Source of the DNA: Hydnum rufescens UP504
Lineage: Eukaryota > Basidiomycota > Agaricomycetes > Cantharellales > Hydnaceae
Assembly: GCA_014904985.1 (NCBI GenBank)
Contig: MU129002.1
Span: 186,706-210,842, forward strand
Direction: 5' to 3'
Length of the DNA: 24,137 bases
Numbering within the stretch: position 1 is the first letter of the stretch; the number at the start of each line of letters is the position of its first letter. The notes below the pieces were generated by a model, which was not told where the DNA came from, did not search any database, and worked only from the letters and a program-made list of their open reading frames with translations. This document shows, one piece after another, positions 1-8,206 of the stretch. Position numbers and translations under genes: made by a program.

Positions 1-49
1 CAGGCTATTCCAATTCAGTTTTTGGGCATCTATCGGCCAATCCATGGCT

Positions 50-175
50 GTGCCAGATTATATATTTATTTATTATTATTTGTTTGCTATTTATTATTAT
101 ATTATTATTATTACTACTATTATTATATACATATTGCGCTATATACATATTATCCCCCCCCCCGGGTCTGCCACC
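50..175. repeat. AT-rich microsatellite (TAT/TTA runs) ending in a C-tract
   Basis: Runs of TTAT, TTA and TAC triplets are followed by a tract of about 12 C. The open frames across it are only low-complexity Tyr/Ile/Leu runs. No gene is supported here. Confidence 0.85.
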
Positions 176-365
176 ACAGGGGGGATGGTTCATGCGGGTC
201 ACACACCTGCATATACCCACCACGCCCCGATTGGGGGCCGGTTCCATTTGGTGCTCCCTTGAGGGGGCCAGTTTTCATTCGTGGGGCTCGTTCACGGCGT
301 GTCGTTCGCGGGTTTGTATTTGAGGGTTCATGCGGGTTCTGGGCTAGGATCTGAAGATCTCTCTC
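176..365. other. Unassigned GC-rich stretch
   Basis: Moderately GC-rich sequence between the microsatellite and repeat copy 1. GGTTCATGCGGGT occurs twice (near 187 and 327). I see no convincing ORF, RNA or terminal repeat. Confidence 0.4.
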
Positions 366-433
366 TCTTCCGCCCAAGCGGGTGTGGTGCTGCTAAGTAG
401 TCCGTGTTTTTTCTTTTTGATTTGTATAGACAG

Positions 434-468
434 TACCATACACCCGCTAGGATGGGTGTGTGGTGCTA
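434..468. repeat. GC-rich hairpin, ACCACA(CA)CCCGC class
   Basis: Imperfect inverted repeat with arms ACCATACACCC and GGGTGTGTGGT around a short loop. It is preceded by ATAGACAG, much as the hairpin at 1745 is preceded by ATGGACAG. Confidence 0.75.
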
Positions 469-588
469 CTTAAATTTTTTTTTTCATTTTGAGGGATGCA
501 TATAGGCCCAAGGTGTATATTGAATTTTTAAATCAATAAATCAATAAATAAACAAGTCAATGACCTGGGGATGTATAATATAAATAAT

Positions 589-594
589 TATAAA
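589..594 (+). promoter_or_regulatory. TATAAA box in repeat copy 1 (putative)
   Basis: TATAAA within ATTATAAATGG lies about 215 bp before the ATG at 810. The same word occurs at the equivalent place in copy 2 (1896-1901). Promoter function is inferred from position only. Confidence 0.3.
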
Positions 595-753
595 TGGAAC
601 TATCCCCCGTATGCCCGTATGCCCGCTGCAAGTCTGAGGTTCTCTAAGTCCCAGATTCGGCCAATTTTCGGCCAATTTTCGGCCATTTCGGCCAACTCTG
701 GGCCACAAGGTGCAGACCGTAAAATGGCCATTTCGGCCGGAATAGTGATGGGA

Positions 754-804
754 CCTACTTAGGTACCATTATCTGCCCCAAAAGTGGTACCTAACTAGGT
801 AGGC
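754..804. repeat. Conserved inverted repeat CCTACTTAGGTACC / GGTACCTAACTAGGTAGG (copy 1)
   Basis: Arms at 754-767 and 787-804 enclose a 19 nt loop. The equivalent in copy 2 is 2055-2068 and 2087-2104 and is nearly identical, including the loop. It is the best conserved part of the direct repeat and lies just upstream of the shared ATG. Confidence 0.8.
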
Positions 805-1100
805 TTAGATGACTGACCAAGGTGGGTTGGTGTACCTCAAGTGTTTTTTTTTCCTTTTTTACTAACATTTTCGTCTGAACCACAACCCCCACCAACCCCT
901 AATCAAGAGCCACGACCCCGCCAAACAAAACCCGTGAACGGTAACGAATCGAAAACATGATGCAGAACCGCAGAGTTCCAACGGAACTCACCACACCCGA
1001 CCAGCGAACCAGCGAAAGAGAACAGGCAGACCACACCCGCGAAACAAACCAGTCGCCGACCAGCCCCATACGCAAAACGACGTGACCGCGCCAAAATGAG

Positions 1101-1132
1101 TACCCCACACCTGCCTCGGCGGGTGTGGGATA
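1101..1132. repeat. Hairpin, CACACC class, followed by T-run
   Basis: Arms TACCCCACACCTGCC and GGCGGGTGTGGGATA pair with a 2 nt loop and one or two mismatches. An eight-T run follows at about 1143-1150. Confidence 0.8.
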
Positions 1133-1168
1133 CCACAAGGTATTTTTTTTAAATTTTCTATACGCACA

Positions 1169-1211
1169 GTGATGCAAAAGGAGCAGCGCAAGCTGCTCCT
1201 TTTGCGTCATT
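1169..1211. repeat. Hairpin, GAGCAGC class
   Basis: Arms TGATGCAAAAGGAGCAGC and GCTGCTCCTTTTGCGTCA enclose GCAA, with one mismatch of C/T type. It is the second hairpin of the first composite unit. Confidence 0.85.
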
Positions 1212-1405
1212 TCAAACGTTTTTACTAACATAAGTTATTATTCTAGGATGGAATTTGAAGATCCCAAAATGACGACACCCCAACGGACACCCGCGATCCG
1301 TCCAAATGACCCACCTAACGGTGAACCGCCAAGGCACGCCCCCCCAAAACAGCGGCTGGTGAGCTGGCCGAATCCCGGTCCAAGCCCCCAAGGCAGCAAT
1401 GCCTG

Positions 1406-1435
1406 GTACCACACCCGCTGAGGGGGGTGTGGTAC
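1406..1435. repeat. Hairpin, CACACC class, perfect 11 bp arms
   Basis: GTACCACACCC (1406-1416) and GGGTGTGGTAC (1425-1435) are perfectly complementary with an 8 nt loop. A T-run follows at about 1447-1454. Confidence 0.85.
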
Positions 1436-1471
1436 AAAGGTGTGTGTTTTTTTTGTTTCGGTTTAGCAAGT

Positions 1472-1507
1472 GCACAGAAAGAGCAGCGCGAGCTGCTCTT
1501 TCCGTGC
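1472..1507. repeat. Hairpin, GAGCAGC class
   Basis: GCACAGAAAGAGCAGC and GCTGCTCTTTCCGTGC enclose GCGA, with a single mismatch. Weaker pairing extends into TTAGC/GCTAA. A ten-T run follows near 1518. It is the second hairpin of the second composite unit. Confidence 0.85.
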
Positions 1508-1613
1508 CAAGCTAAGCTTTTTTTTTTTAATTCTAGGTTATCGTACAATAGATACTGCCCGCGACATCCCCCCCCCTTCGAAAACCGGCCGAACCCCTGA
1601 TGAAGCAAGGAAG

Positions 1614-1646
1614 GTACCACACCCGCCCAAGCGGGTGTGGTGCTAC
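1614..1646. repeat. Hairpin, CACACC class
   Basis: Arms ACCACACCCGC and GCGGGTGTGGT are perfect around a CCAA loop, with partial outer pairing GTA/CTAC. Confidence 0.85.
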
Positions 1647-1685
1647 TAGATATATATATATGTATTTAAATTTCTATGGACGGTA

Positions 1686-1713
1686 ACCACACCTGCCCAA
1701 GTGGCTGTGGTGT
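1686..1713. repeat. Hairpin, CACACC class (degenerate)
   Basis: ACCACACCTGCC and GTGGCTGTGGTGT pair imperfectly around CCAA. A T-run follows directly. Confidence 0.6.
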
Positions 1714-1744
1714 TTTTTTTTGTTTTTTTGATTCCTATGGACAG

Positions 1745-1779
1745 TACCACACACCCGCTAGAGCGGGTGTGTGGTGCTA
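1745..1779. repeat. Hairpin, CACACACC class
   Basis: Arms ACCACACACCCGCT and AGCGGGTGTGTGGT are perfectly complementary around a short AG-containing loop. This is the counterpart of 434-468. The CA/TG insertion is present in both arms, so the length change has kept the pairing. Confidence 0.85.
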
Positions 1780-2054
1780 CCATTTTTAAATAAATAAATA
1801 AATAAATAAACAAGTAACGAAACACGGGACTGCTGAATGAAACCCCATTGACCCCGGGTAGCCTATGCATAATATAGTGATAATAAATAAATAATTATAA
1901 ATGGATCACATTATCCCCGATAAGCCCGTATGGCCCACTGCAAGTCTGAGATTCTCTAAGTTCCATTTTCAGCCAATTTTCGGCCATTTCGGCCAATTCT
2001 GGGCCAGGAGGTGAAATCATAAAAATGGCCATTTCGGCCGAAATAGTGATGGGA

Positions 2055-2104
2055 CCTATTTAGGTACCATTATCTGCCCCAGAAGTGGTACCTAACTAGG
2101 TAGG
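2055..2104. repeat. Conserved inverted repeat TAGGTACC / GGTACCTA (copy 2)
   Basis: Arms at 2055-2068 and 2087-2104 with an 18 nt loop that differs from copy 1 (754-804) at only one or two positions. Confidence 0.8.
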
Positions 2105-2122
2105 CTTAGATGACTGACCAAG

Positions 2123-2379
2123 GTGGACAACTCGGTTGCCGAGGAGGGTGACACTGCGCAAATCAAATCACAGGGTGGACCATTTACGGACAAACAAGTT
2201 GCTGAGATCAGAGGCATTGTTGAATCCATGAACCGTGAGCTCGAGCGCAAGGCGAAAGAGTGGGACAGGCCTCTTGAGTCTGTGATGCGGATCGGGAACC
2301 TTGCAATAAGCATGAGAGAACGGCGAAGTGCTGGGAATCCATGGAATGCATATCAGGCCTCGTACGAGAAGGACCCAAG
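2123..2379 (+). pseudogene. Truncated ORF of unknown function (N-terminal fragment)
   Basis: An open frame of about 86 codons has amphipathic, charged helices (around EIRGIVESMNRELERKAKEW) and a Trp/Asn/Tyr segment (NPWNAYQASYEKDP). That segment is loosely reminiscent of HMG-box-like segments of basidiomycete transposon-associated proteins, but I do not recognise the family. There is no in-frame ATG at the 5' end: the ATG at 2110, conserved with copy 1, is in another frame and closes after 13 codons, so a frameshift or splicing is needed. The first in-frame ATG is at about 2228. From 2380 the frame runs about 20 codons into LTR-C, so the annotated C-terminus is not native. The gene was truncated at that junction. 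Confidence 0.45.
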
Positions 2380-2710
2380 TGTCAGGGCCACGCTGCGACG
2401 AGAGCACCAAACAAATATAAACACAGATAATTCCGGCTAAGTCCGAGAGAATCCGGGCAGGAATGAGATAACGAAGATAGGAGGAAACGGAGAGGCAATC
2501 CAGCAGCCCGGAAGGGACTAGGCGGAAACGAGCACAGCGGTCCTTAAGCTCGCGGAGTCAACTGGAAAATACTCGGACCTGTAGTCCGGAGTAACAGCGG
2601 AAATCCTGAGAGACCAAAGCTGGGGTCTCTGGACTTCGCTCTCGGACTACTTATACATGATGACTATACTATGGGGGAGTGATCACTAAACTGGAGGTGG
2701 TTACAAGGGG

Positions 2711-2735
2711 GACAGGAACAGGAACAGGAACAGGA
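2711..2735. repeat. (GGAACA)n tandem in LTR-C
   Basis: Four near-perfect copies of a GGAACA hexamer lie in the upstream (U3) half of the LTR, followed by GGGAAATGAAA-type units at about 2764-2797. Confidence 0.8.
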
Positions 2736-2900
2736 ACTCGGCCAGGGGGTGAACCGGAAGCAATGGGAAATGAAAGGGAAATGAAAAGGAAATGAAACCA
2801 AGATAGGGTTGGACTGGAGTCAAACTGGAATCAAGCTGGAAGCAAAGTGGACTTGGGTGAGGGAAATAAGTGGAGAACCAGACTGGAGGTGGGCGGACGA

Positions 2901-2960
2901 GGACCGGAGTTGACCGGAGTTGACCGGAGTTGACCAGAGTTGACCGGAGTTGACTGGAGT
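2901..2960. repeat. 10 bp tandem repeat (TGACCGGAGT)6
   Basis: Six consecutive decamers, the last two with single C/T or G/A changes, lie at the U3 start of LTR-C copy 1. Copy 2 has a looser array here (TGGTTCTGGTTTGG-like). Enhancer-type repeats are common at this place in LTRs, so the role is inferred. Confidence 0.9.
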
Positions 2961-2978
2961 TGGGGGCGAACCCTGACA

Positions 2979-3330
2979 AACTCCTATTATATACATCCTT
3001 CCTTTATTCAACACCCCTTTATCCATAAAACCCTTTTGATCTCTAATAGTATAAGTAGTTACTTGATGTACACTCACTCTTTAGAAGATTGAGAATAAAT
3101 TGTCAACCGATTGAATTCCACTCTCACGATCTCAGTTATCGCTCGTGACTCTCATCCTAAAACCTTCGCCTATTAAGTCTCAAGAAGCCAGTCTTCCTCG
3201 TACGTACTCGTCTTTCGGGACTTACGTAATCCCCACTTCGCGACTCCCTTGTCAATCACCTTAAGGGCATTTCCTTGTATTCGTCTCGATTACGTCATCG
3301 TATCTTTCGCCTCGAGTACAACCCTTAACA
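2979..3330 (+). mobile_element. LTR fragment, family E (3' part)
   Basis: Contains TATAAGTAG at 3050-3058 and ends in ACCCTTAACA at 3330. It aligns at low identity with the 3' two-thirds of the family F solo LTR at 8207-8601: TAGAAG followed by AAGAATA or GAGAATA, then TTACGTAAT/TTACATAAT, CCTTAAGGG/ATTAAGGG and ACCCTTAACA. The 5' part of the LTR is missing and it abuts LTR-C directly. E and F look like related families. Confidence 0.7.
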
Positions 3331-3726
3331 GATACAGCTGATTTAGGCATGCCTAAATCAACTGCAGGGTGTCCATCAAGTCACTGTAAAACCCCTGGAG
3401 CAGCACCTGACTCTACACATCACTAGACATCACTGATTTAGGCATGTCTAAATCAACCCTGGATAAGCCTCTTCAATTCAAAGTCAATAATTAAGCTCTA
3501 GACATCATTAGACACAACTGATTTAGGCATGCCTATCAAATAGTTAAAAAGCCTGGGAGTGGCGCCTGCAGCGGGCACAGATAGGCATGCCTATTATAGG
3601 GACTTAGAAAATTTTCATCTTTTGAACACCTTTAGACACCGCCTAGACGTGCCTATATAAAAACCACCTCTTAGGTCAAAGGCCAATGCAACTGGAACCC
3701 ACCTAAGAGGTACCTTTTTGAGGGTG
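3331..3726. repeat. Palindrome cluster built on TAGGCATGCCTA
   Basis: Five spaced copies: a perfect 22 bp palindrome at 3339-3360, a one-mismatch copy at 3434-3455, shortened copies at 3519-3538 and 3581-3594, and a degenerate one at 3644-3655. The word TAGACA with CATCAC or CAACTG neighbours precedes several of them. An 11 bp inverted pair ACCTCTTAGGT (3666-3676) / ACCTAAGAGGT (3701-3711) closes the region. There is no ORF. It lies between two inverted LTR-E pieces, so it may be internal or leader sequence of that element. Confidence 0.75.
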
Positions 3727-3907
3727 CATTAGGTGAGATCAAAATGGTTTGTGAATAAAGGGATAAGTTGAATAAAGGAGGGATGTATATAATAGGAAAT
3801 GCTAAAAGAGGAAGGCACAATGGCAGCAAGGGGGAAGGTCATGTGATGATGTGATAGGCTTGGTTATTCTGTGTATGTAATCAAGGTTATGAGTATGACT
3901 TGTAACA
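3727..3907 (-). mobile_element. LTR fragment, family E (5' part, inverted)
   Basis: Read on the minus strand it begins TGTTACAAGTCATACTCATA, like the start of the family F LTRs (TGTTATGAGTCATAC), and passes through CATCACATGACCTTCC. It then overlaps for about 70 bp with the first part of 2979-3052 (CTATTATATACATCC, CCTTTATTCAAC, TTTTGATCTC). The two E pieces together would cover one full LTR but lie in opposite orientation. Confidence 0.65.
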
Positions 3908-3974
3908 CACCTAATCTCTTATCATCCACTAGTCCAAAAGATTGTAAAAATAAATACTGATACTCTCCAAAGGA
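3908..3974. other. Presumed 5' flank of hAT1
   Basis: AT-rich sequence between the LTR start and the first hAT1 codon. No terminal inverted repeat of the transposon is recognisable here. Confidence 0.3.
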
Positions 3975-6502
3975 ATGGAGCCCCCATCACAAAAGCAGAT
4001 CAGCAAAGATATCAAGACCCTTGAGGCCTTTGCACACAAGCATGTCTGTGCCTGGATTGTACACCCACTTTATTTATCATCATCAGTGGAGAATACATTG
4101 CTCATCTGTGCTACAGAAGCTAGCTGTGACTGACATCCACTGCAGGACTGATGAATGGTCTGGCAAGTTTGCAACTGGCTGGAAGACTGTCACTGGTATG
4201 ATGCTTGAGGAGGTGAAGGATATCCCAACAAGCTTTGTTCTCAACTACATTCAGTAATGTCTTTCTTCTCATTCATATTTTTATTGATGATCACATTACA
4301 GAGTCTAATGAGCCTCCCCAATTCATCAGCCTCTTTGGTAAGCACTCCAGAGTAAATCTGGCAAAGGCACTTGATGATTGCCTTAAGAAATGGGAGATCA
4401 ATGACAAGGTGGGCATGTAGTTCAGAAGCATCATTAATGGCTCATATTGAACACTGTCTTTAGCTTGGTGCAATAGTAGCTGATAATGCATCAACAAATG
4501 ATGTTATGATTTTTGAGCTCACTGCACTCAATGTGTAGTTCAAGGGTTCTGCTATGCACATTAGGTGCTTTGATCATACTCTAAATTTGATGGCCAAGGT
4601 TCATTTGCATTTTCCTTTCCTCAGATTGTTGTTCATGTAACTCTTAATTAGGCTGTCCTCTCCACCTTCTATCCTCAAAAACAGGTAAAGAAGTCTCATT
4701 CAACAAAATCCTTGACAACCAAAACAGCTTCTCTATGTTGAGCAAGGTCACCAGACAAGTCAGAGAGTGACAGCAATGGAAACAGTGGGGAACCTCAAGA
4801 GGATCATCCTTTTGATGCAGTTGCATCACTTGAAATGATTGATCTGGATTTGGTGGTCAATACTGAGGTGCCAATGGAGATTGATGGGGAACATCTCACT
4901 CCTGCCGAACTCACATCTGTTGACCTTTCCAAGAAGGACTTTGCAAAGCATGTGTGGACACTGGCTGCTGAGGCTGATGCTGTGTTTGAACAGGACTTTG
5001 GTGTCAAATGTACCAATGCTGAACATAAGGATGCCTCACACATTATGGATATTGTGAGTTTCCTTATTCTCGTCTCTCATTATACATCCCTTGACATTAC
5101 TACTGCCCCCAAATCCAGCTGGCCAAGCTTGCCTCAAAGGTGGATCGCTTGACACACCTCTGTGAGCAGCTAGATCATATCATATCAGGCTTTGTGAACC
5201 TCTTGGAGAGCCAAGTGAGGCAGCTTATTACCAAGGTGCCAACTCGATGGGGGTTGGAATACCATTGCCTTGAGCATCATGAGAAGCTCAAGGATGTCAT
5301 CAATGACCTCACCAACACTTCACAGCATGGATCCCATGAATTCCATTTCTCACAGGTGGACTGGAAGCAGCTCACAGGTCTCAAGAACATTCTCAGTGTA
5401 AGTCATTTGATGAGCTGGCATATAAGGTACTCATATTACTTGAAAGCTCTTTGATGGACTTATCAAGAAGTACTCAAAAGTGAGCTCCCTTGAGATTTCC
5501 AACATCTACAAAGCATTTGAAGAGCTTGAAGTCTCACTTGATAAGGCATGTAATGACTTGGCCCTTGACAAGGCAGTACAACTCAGTGCCAATTGCAGTC
5601 TCTTCATCCTTAGCAAGTACTATGCCAAGCTCAATGACTGTGAGGTGTATGCTATTGCGACAAGTGTGTATTTTGTCCTACATCTCAATATCAATTGTCA
5701 GTTTACACTTCTGTAGTCCTCACTCCTACCCTTGGCTACTGATGGTTCAAGAAGAATAACAGCTGGCCAGAGGCATGGAAACAATTACCCCTGATGAAGA
5801 TCCACCAGCAATGGGCCACCAATTGCAAGCCAAAACCACCTGCATTGCCCAAGACATTCTCAATTGTCTTTCCCCCAGAGTTGCCAGCTACTTCATCAAA
5901 TGTTTGCATGCTTGCTTTTGCCACTGTGCCATATTTTCTCTTTCCTCTCTGCTGACTTCTAAACTGTAGCCCTACAAAACTTGAACTGCCACTCTGGACA
6001 ATTCTGATGATGATGCCAATGATGACAATGACAGGCTTGACTGGTACCTATGGCTGAAGGTTGCTCTCAATTTTGCATGTCCTAATCTGATTCAGTGGTG
6101 GCTGGATCATTCAGTGGACTTTCCTAACCTCAGGTGGATGGCCCTGAACTACCTTATTATCCCTGGTGTGTATCACTCCGTAGTCCCAATGGGATGCATT
6201 AATTGGACAGCTGCTTCATACATATCTTATCATATATTATTTGTTGACTTAGCGACATCTGTTGATGTGAGCGAGCATTCTCTGCTTGTATGCTTGCCCT
6301 AGGGAAACTCCATACTCACCTCTCTGATGATACATTCCATGCCAGACTCCTCCTGCACTTGTGGCACAAAGCAGGTCTACTCCCTGAACTCAGTGCACTA
6401 ACTCAGTGTCTTAAAGACAGTGATGCCAGAGAGAAGAAGTGTAGCAGACCACATGCTGAGGAGCCCAAAGGGGGATCACCAAGGAAAAAGGAAAAGATGT
6501 AG
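3975..6502 (+). pseudogene. hAT-family transposase 1 (decayed, multi-exon)
   Basis: Cut-and-paste DNA transposase remnant with short introns. Recognisable exons: ATG at 3975 with KQISKDIKTLEAF; LAVTDIHCRTDEWSGKFATG (about 4109-4253); 4302-4408 ending NDK; 4464-4598 with the conserved VADNASTND and RCFDHTLNL motifs; an acidic stretch about 4800-5050; VPTRWGLEYHCLEHHEKL near 5240; and LIQWWLDHSVDFPNLRWMAL (about 6088), the start of the hAT dimerisation region. Introns 4254-4301 (GTAATG...ACAG) and 4409-4463 (GTGGGC...TTTAG) restore the expected order. Damage: a frameshift in the first exon, TAG at 4536, stops between the later exons, and a one-base loss near 6265 inside the ValGluArgAlaPhe dimerisation motif that splits it between frames. 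The tail (6290-6502) continues in frame to a Lys-rich C-terminus. It is a different lineage from hAT2, and its upstream N-terminal BED zinc-finger region is not visible. Confidence 0.85.
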
Positions 6503-6644
6503 ATATTGATTCTATATACATGCTACAACATAAACATTTTGCAAACATGTTCATGGTTCATGAACATTTGTTCATATGAATGAGTTTTGGTGCTGAGTTC
6601 ACAAATTTCAGTTCACATGGTTCATGGCCCATTCAAAGCCAACT
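6503..6644. repeat. Inter-transposon region with clustered GTTCA motifs
   Basis: Six GTTCA words lie within about 85 bp (6548-6632), several as GTTCATGG or GTTCATGAAC, which is self-complementary. They sit between the convergent 3' ends of hAT1 and hAT2. Arrays of short subterminal motifs are typical transposase-binding regions of hAT ends, so this is probably the 3' subterminal region of one of the two. Confidence 0.45.
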
Positions 6645-7705
6645 CTACTTGTCATCCAATAGCCCTATCCTTTCCAACAATTCTTTGTACTCCCCAGTCT
6701 CTACATTCATGATTCTATCCAGAATTGAATGAGAAGACTCATCCTTTATCTCCCTCTCAGCAGGATCTGTTCCCCAACCAGCCATGAAATTTAAGTGCTT
6801 CTTTTTCAACATGGATTTTAACATCTGAAGTGCCTCCATAATCTTGGGTTTGAGACAACTGTGTTGCTTTGTCATTGTCTTGGAGCTTGAAGAAAATACC
6901 TGCTCACATGGGATGGATGAAGCCTGAATAGGGAGATGGTCCATAGCCATGTGAAATAGTGTTGGATATGTATGTTTGTGTTCCTACAAAGTTTGGATTG
7001 AAAGATAGTTGATGGCAGTGTCAAAACTGAAGGCATACCTGCCAATACAACAGACTTTTTGTATCTGGGTGTACTTTCCCTGCATCCACATACTGCTGGA
7101 ATTCTTCATCCACACTCTTTGGCTCATCTACTTGATCATCAGAGTCTATCAGGCCTAGCATTATGTGGGCTGCCTTGGAGTATTGTTTTGTCAGAACCAC
7201 TTCTGATGGTGATGACATGGTTTTGTACATGGTTAACTTTACTTAAAATGTCAGTTTGTATCAGCTTTGATCAAAATACAAAAAGTAACCTTGTCTTTGA
7301 TCCATTTCACTGCTATTTCAACCTCTATTGGGGTCCAGTGTTTCAAGATGAATGATAATTTGATACATGGGTTAAGGACTATAATGGGTTTTTAAAACTA
7401 TACCCACACAATGAGAGAACACATACCCATTGCTATTGCATATGCTTGAGTTTTTCCTGCCCTCTCATGATATTTATCAAGCCATTCCATCCCTATGATG
7501 ACATACTTTGTGATGTCACAGTTTGTGCTTGCATATCACTCCCCTCTGTCCTGAAGTGATTGAAATGCTGGGAGGGCATCACTAAGTACTGGATTAGCCT
7601 CAGCTGACATGATCTGCTGAACAGAATGTGGAAACTTGGAGAATAGATTAGGCATCAGCATGATAGTTATAGTAGATCTTGACTACCAACTCATACTGAA
7701 AGTAT
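6645..7705 (-). pseudogene. hAT-family transposase 2, C-terminal exons
   Basis: 3' part of a minus-strand hAT gene whose upstream exons lie at 8111-8201, 8656-8929 and 23047-23985. Minus-strand exons with matching splice sites: 7697 and up (EILS), intron 7635-7696; 7427-7634 (QQIMSAEANPVLSDALPAF, GMEWLDKYHERAGKTQAYAI), intron 7379-7426; 7290-7378 (LNPCIKLSFILKHWTPIEVE), intron 7237-7289; 7039-7236 (SSPSEVVLTKQYSKAAHIML), intron 6984-7038; and 6645-6983 with the dimerisation domain LPIQASSIPCEQVFSSSSKT. That order and those motifs are diagnostic of hAT transposases. An in-frame TGA at 7536-7538 breaks the frame. Otherwise the exons are open, so decay is recent compared with hAT1. Confidence 0.9.
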
Positions 7706-7710
7706 CTCCT

Positions 7711-8105
7711 TGTTAAGGGTTGTTCATGGCTCAGGGAGGTGATTATGTAATCAGGCTGAGGACAAACAGGAGTTCCTTAATATGATTGACAAGGAGGCTC
7801 ATGAAGTGAGAATTACATAATGTCATGGAAGACAAGAATGCAGAGGAATGAAGCAGAGGAACTGAATTCTCAGGGAGACTTGAGATGAGAGGAGGATTGG
7901 TGAGAAGAGACAATCACAGAGACATATATTCTTGATCTTCTAAGGAGCTAGAGTACAAGCAGTAGCTACTTATATACTAAGATCAAGGGAGGATTGGTAA
8001 GGAGATTATTAAGGAAGGTGGAGGTGGATGTGCAGCACTTATGTAGCAAGGCCACAAGGTCATGTGATGTGCTTATGTATGAGGTTATGAGTATGACTCA
8101 TAACA
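7711..8105 (-). mobile_element. Solo LTR, family F, copy 1 (TSD CTCCT)
   Basis: 395 bp with ends TGTTA...TAACA, flanked on both sides by CTCCT (7706-7710 and 8106-8110), so this is a complete solo LTR in minus orientation. It contains TATAAGTAG (7966-7974 on the minus strand) and is closely similar to the inverted copy at 8207-8601. It is inserted in an exon of hAT2. Confidence 0.95.
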
Positions 8106-8110
8106 CTCCT

Positions 8111-8201
8111 GGACTTTTTGTGCCATTTCCCAATCAATTTCACTCAAGGCTTTGTCCTGTACATCCCAGAATAGTTTTTGGCAGAATACTTCATTTACTG
8201 C
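8111..8201 (-). pseudogene. hAT2 exon fragment between two solo LTRs
   Basis: About 90 bp of transposase exon survive between the two LTRs. The minus strand reads KLFWDVQDKALSEIDWEMAQ without a stop and continues across the family F copy 1 insertion into EILS at 7697-7705. Upstream it joins the intron acceptor CATAG at the 8202-8206 / 8602-8606 duplication. Confidence 0.85.
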
Positions 8202-8206
8202 CTATG

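Larger units (their letters stand above)
366..826 (+). repeat. Long direct repeat, copy 1
   Basis: Diverged copy of 1614-2126. The same landmarks come in the same order: a GCGGGTGTGGTGCT hairpin remnant (371-390), a full CACACCCGCT hairpin (434-468), an (AATA)n run, TATAAA at 589-594, a tandem of GGCCAATTTTC units near 655-700, AAAATGGCCATTTCGGCCG, the TAGGTACC inverted pair (754-804) and ATGACTGACCAAGGTGG at 810-826. The copies part right after that block. The last 80 bp are nearly identical and the first part carries many small indels. It may be a transposon end or a duplicated gene 5' region. Confidence 0.85.
827..1613. other. Unique spacer between the two direct repeats, with composite hairpin units
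   Basis: No coding sequence is recognised. It carries two similar composite units, near 1101-1211 and 1406-1507. Each has a CACACC...GGTGTG hairpin, a T-run, then a GAGCAGC...GCTGCTC hairpin, and a TTCTAGG word follows within 20-45 bp. GGTTGGTG (826-833) and CACCAACC (889-896) form a further short inverted pair. Confidence 0.5.
1614..2126 (+). repeat. Long direct repeat, copy 2
   Basis: Second copy of the block at 366-826. Copy 2 has a complete first hairpin (1614-1646), an additional hairpin (1686-1713) and the CACACACCCGCT hairpin (1745-1779). Then come (AATA)n, TATAAA at 1896-1901, the GGCCAATTTTC tandem (about 1974-2016), the TAGGTACC inverted pair (2055-2104) and ATGACTGACCAAGGTGG at 2110-2126. 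The sequence continues directly into the ORF fragment at 2123. This suggests the repeat is the 5' flank and start of that gene or element. Confidence 0.85.
2380..2978 (-). mobile_element. Solo or truncated LTR, family C, copy 1
   Basis: 599 bp with 8 bp terminal inverted repeats TGTCAGGG...CCCTGACA. The minus-strand copy matches 9236-9430 plus 22379-22750 along its length. Shared landmarks include the CCCTGACA end, CCTGAGAGACCAAAGCT, the TATAAGTAG box (2647-2655 on the minus strand), TGTAACCACCTC and TTCATTTCC runs. Unlike copy 2 it has no target-site duplication (left flank CCAAG, right flank AACTC). One flank was therefore probably lost, or the LTR is a product of recombination. It interrupts the ORF ending at 2379. 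Confidence 0.85.

Noticed and set aside
22..354. Overlapping open frames at the left edge
   Set aside because: They translate the AT microsatellite and C-tract into Tyr/Ile/Leu and Pro runs, and no frame is favoured.
1101..1520. Bacterial-type intrinsic terminators (hairpin plus T-run)
   Set aside because: Introns and transposon types show a eukaryotic nuclear context. The shape is real, but that function is not supported.
899..1870. Several minus-strand open frames of 60-110 codons in the hairpin field
   Set aside because: They run across inverted repeats and T-runs and differ between the two repeat copies. No conserved protein motif is seen.
3339..3655. CRISPR-like array of repeats and spacers
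   Set aside because: The repeats are palindromes of variable length with irregular spacing, in a fungal context without cas genes.
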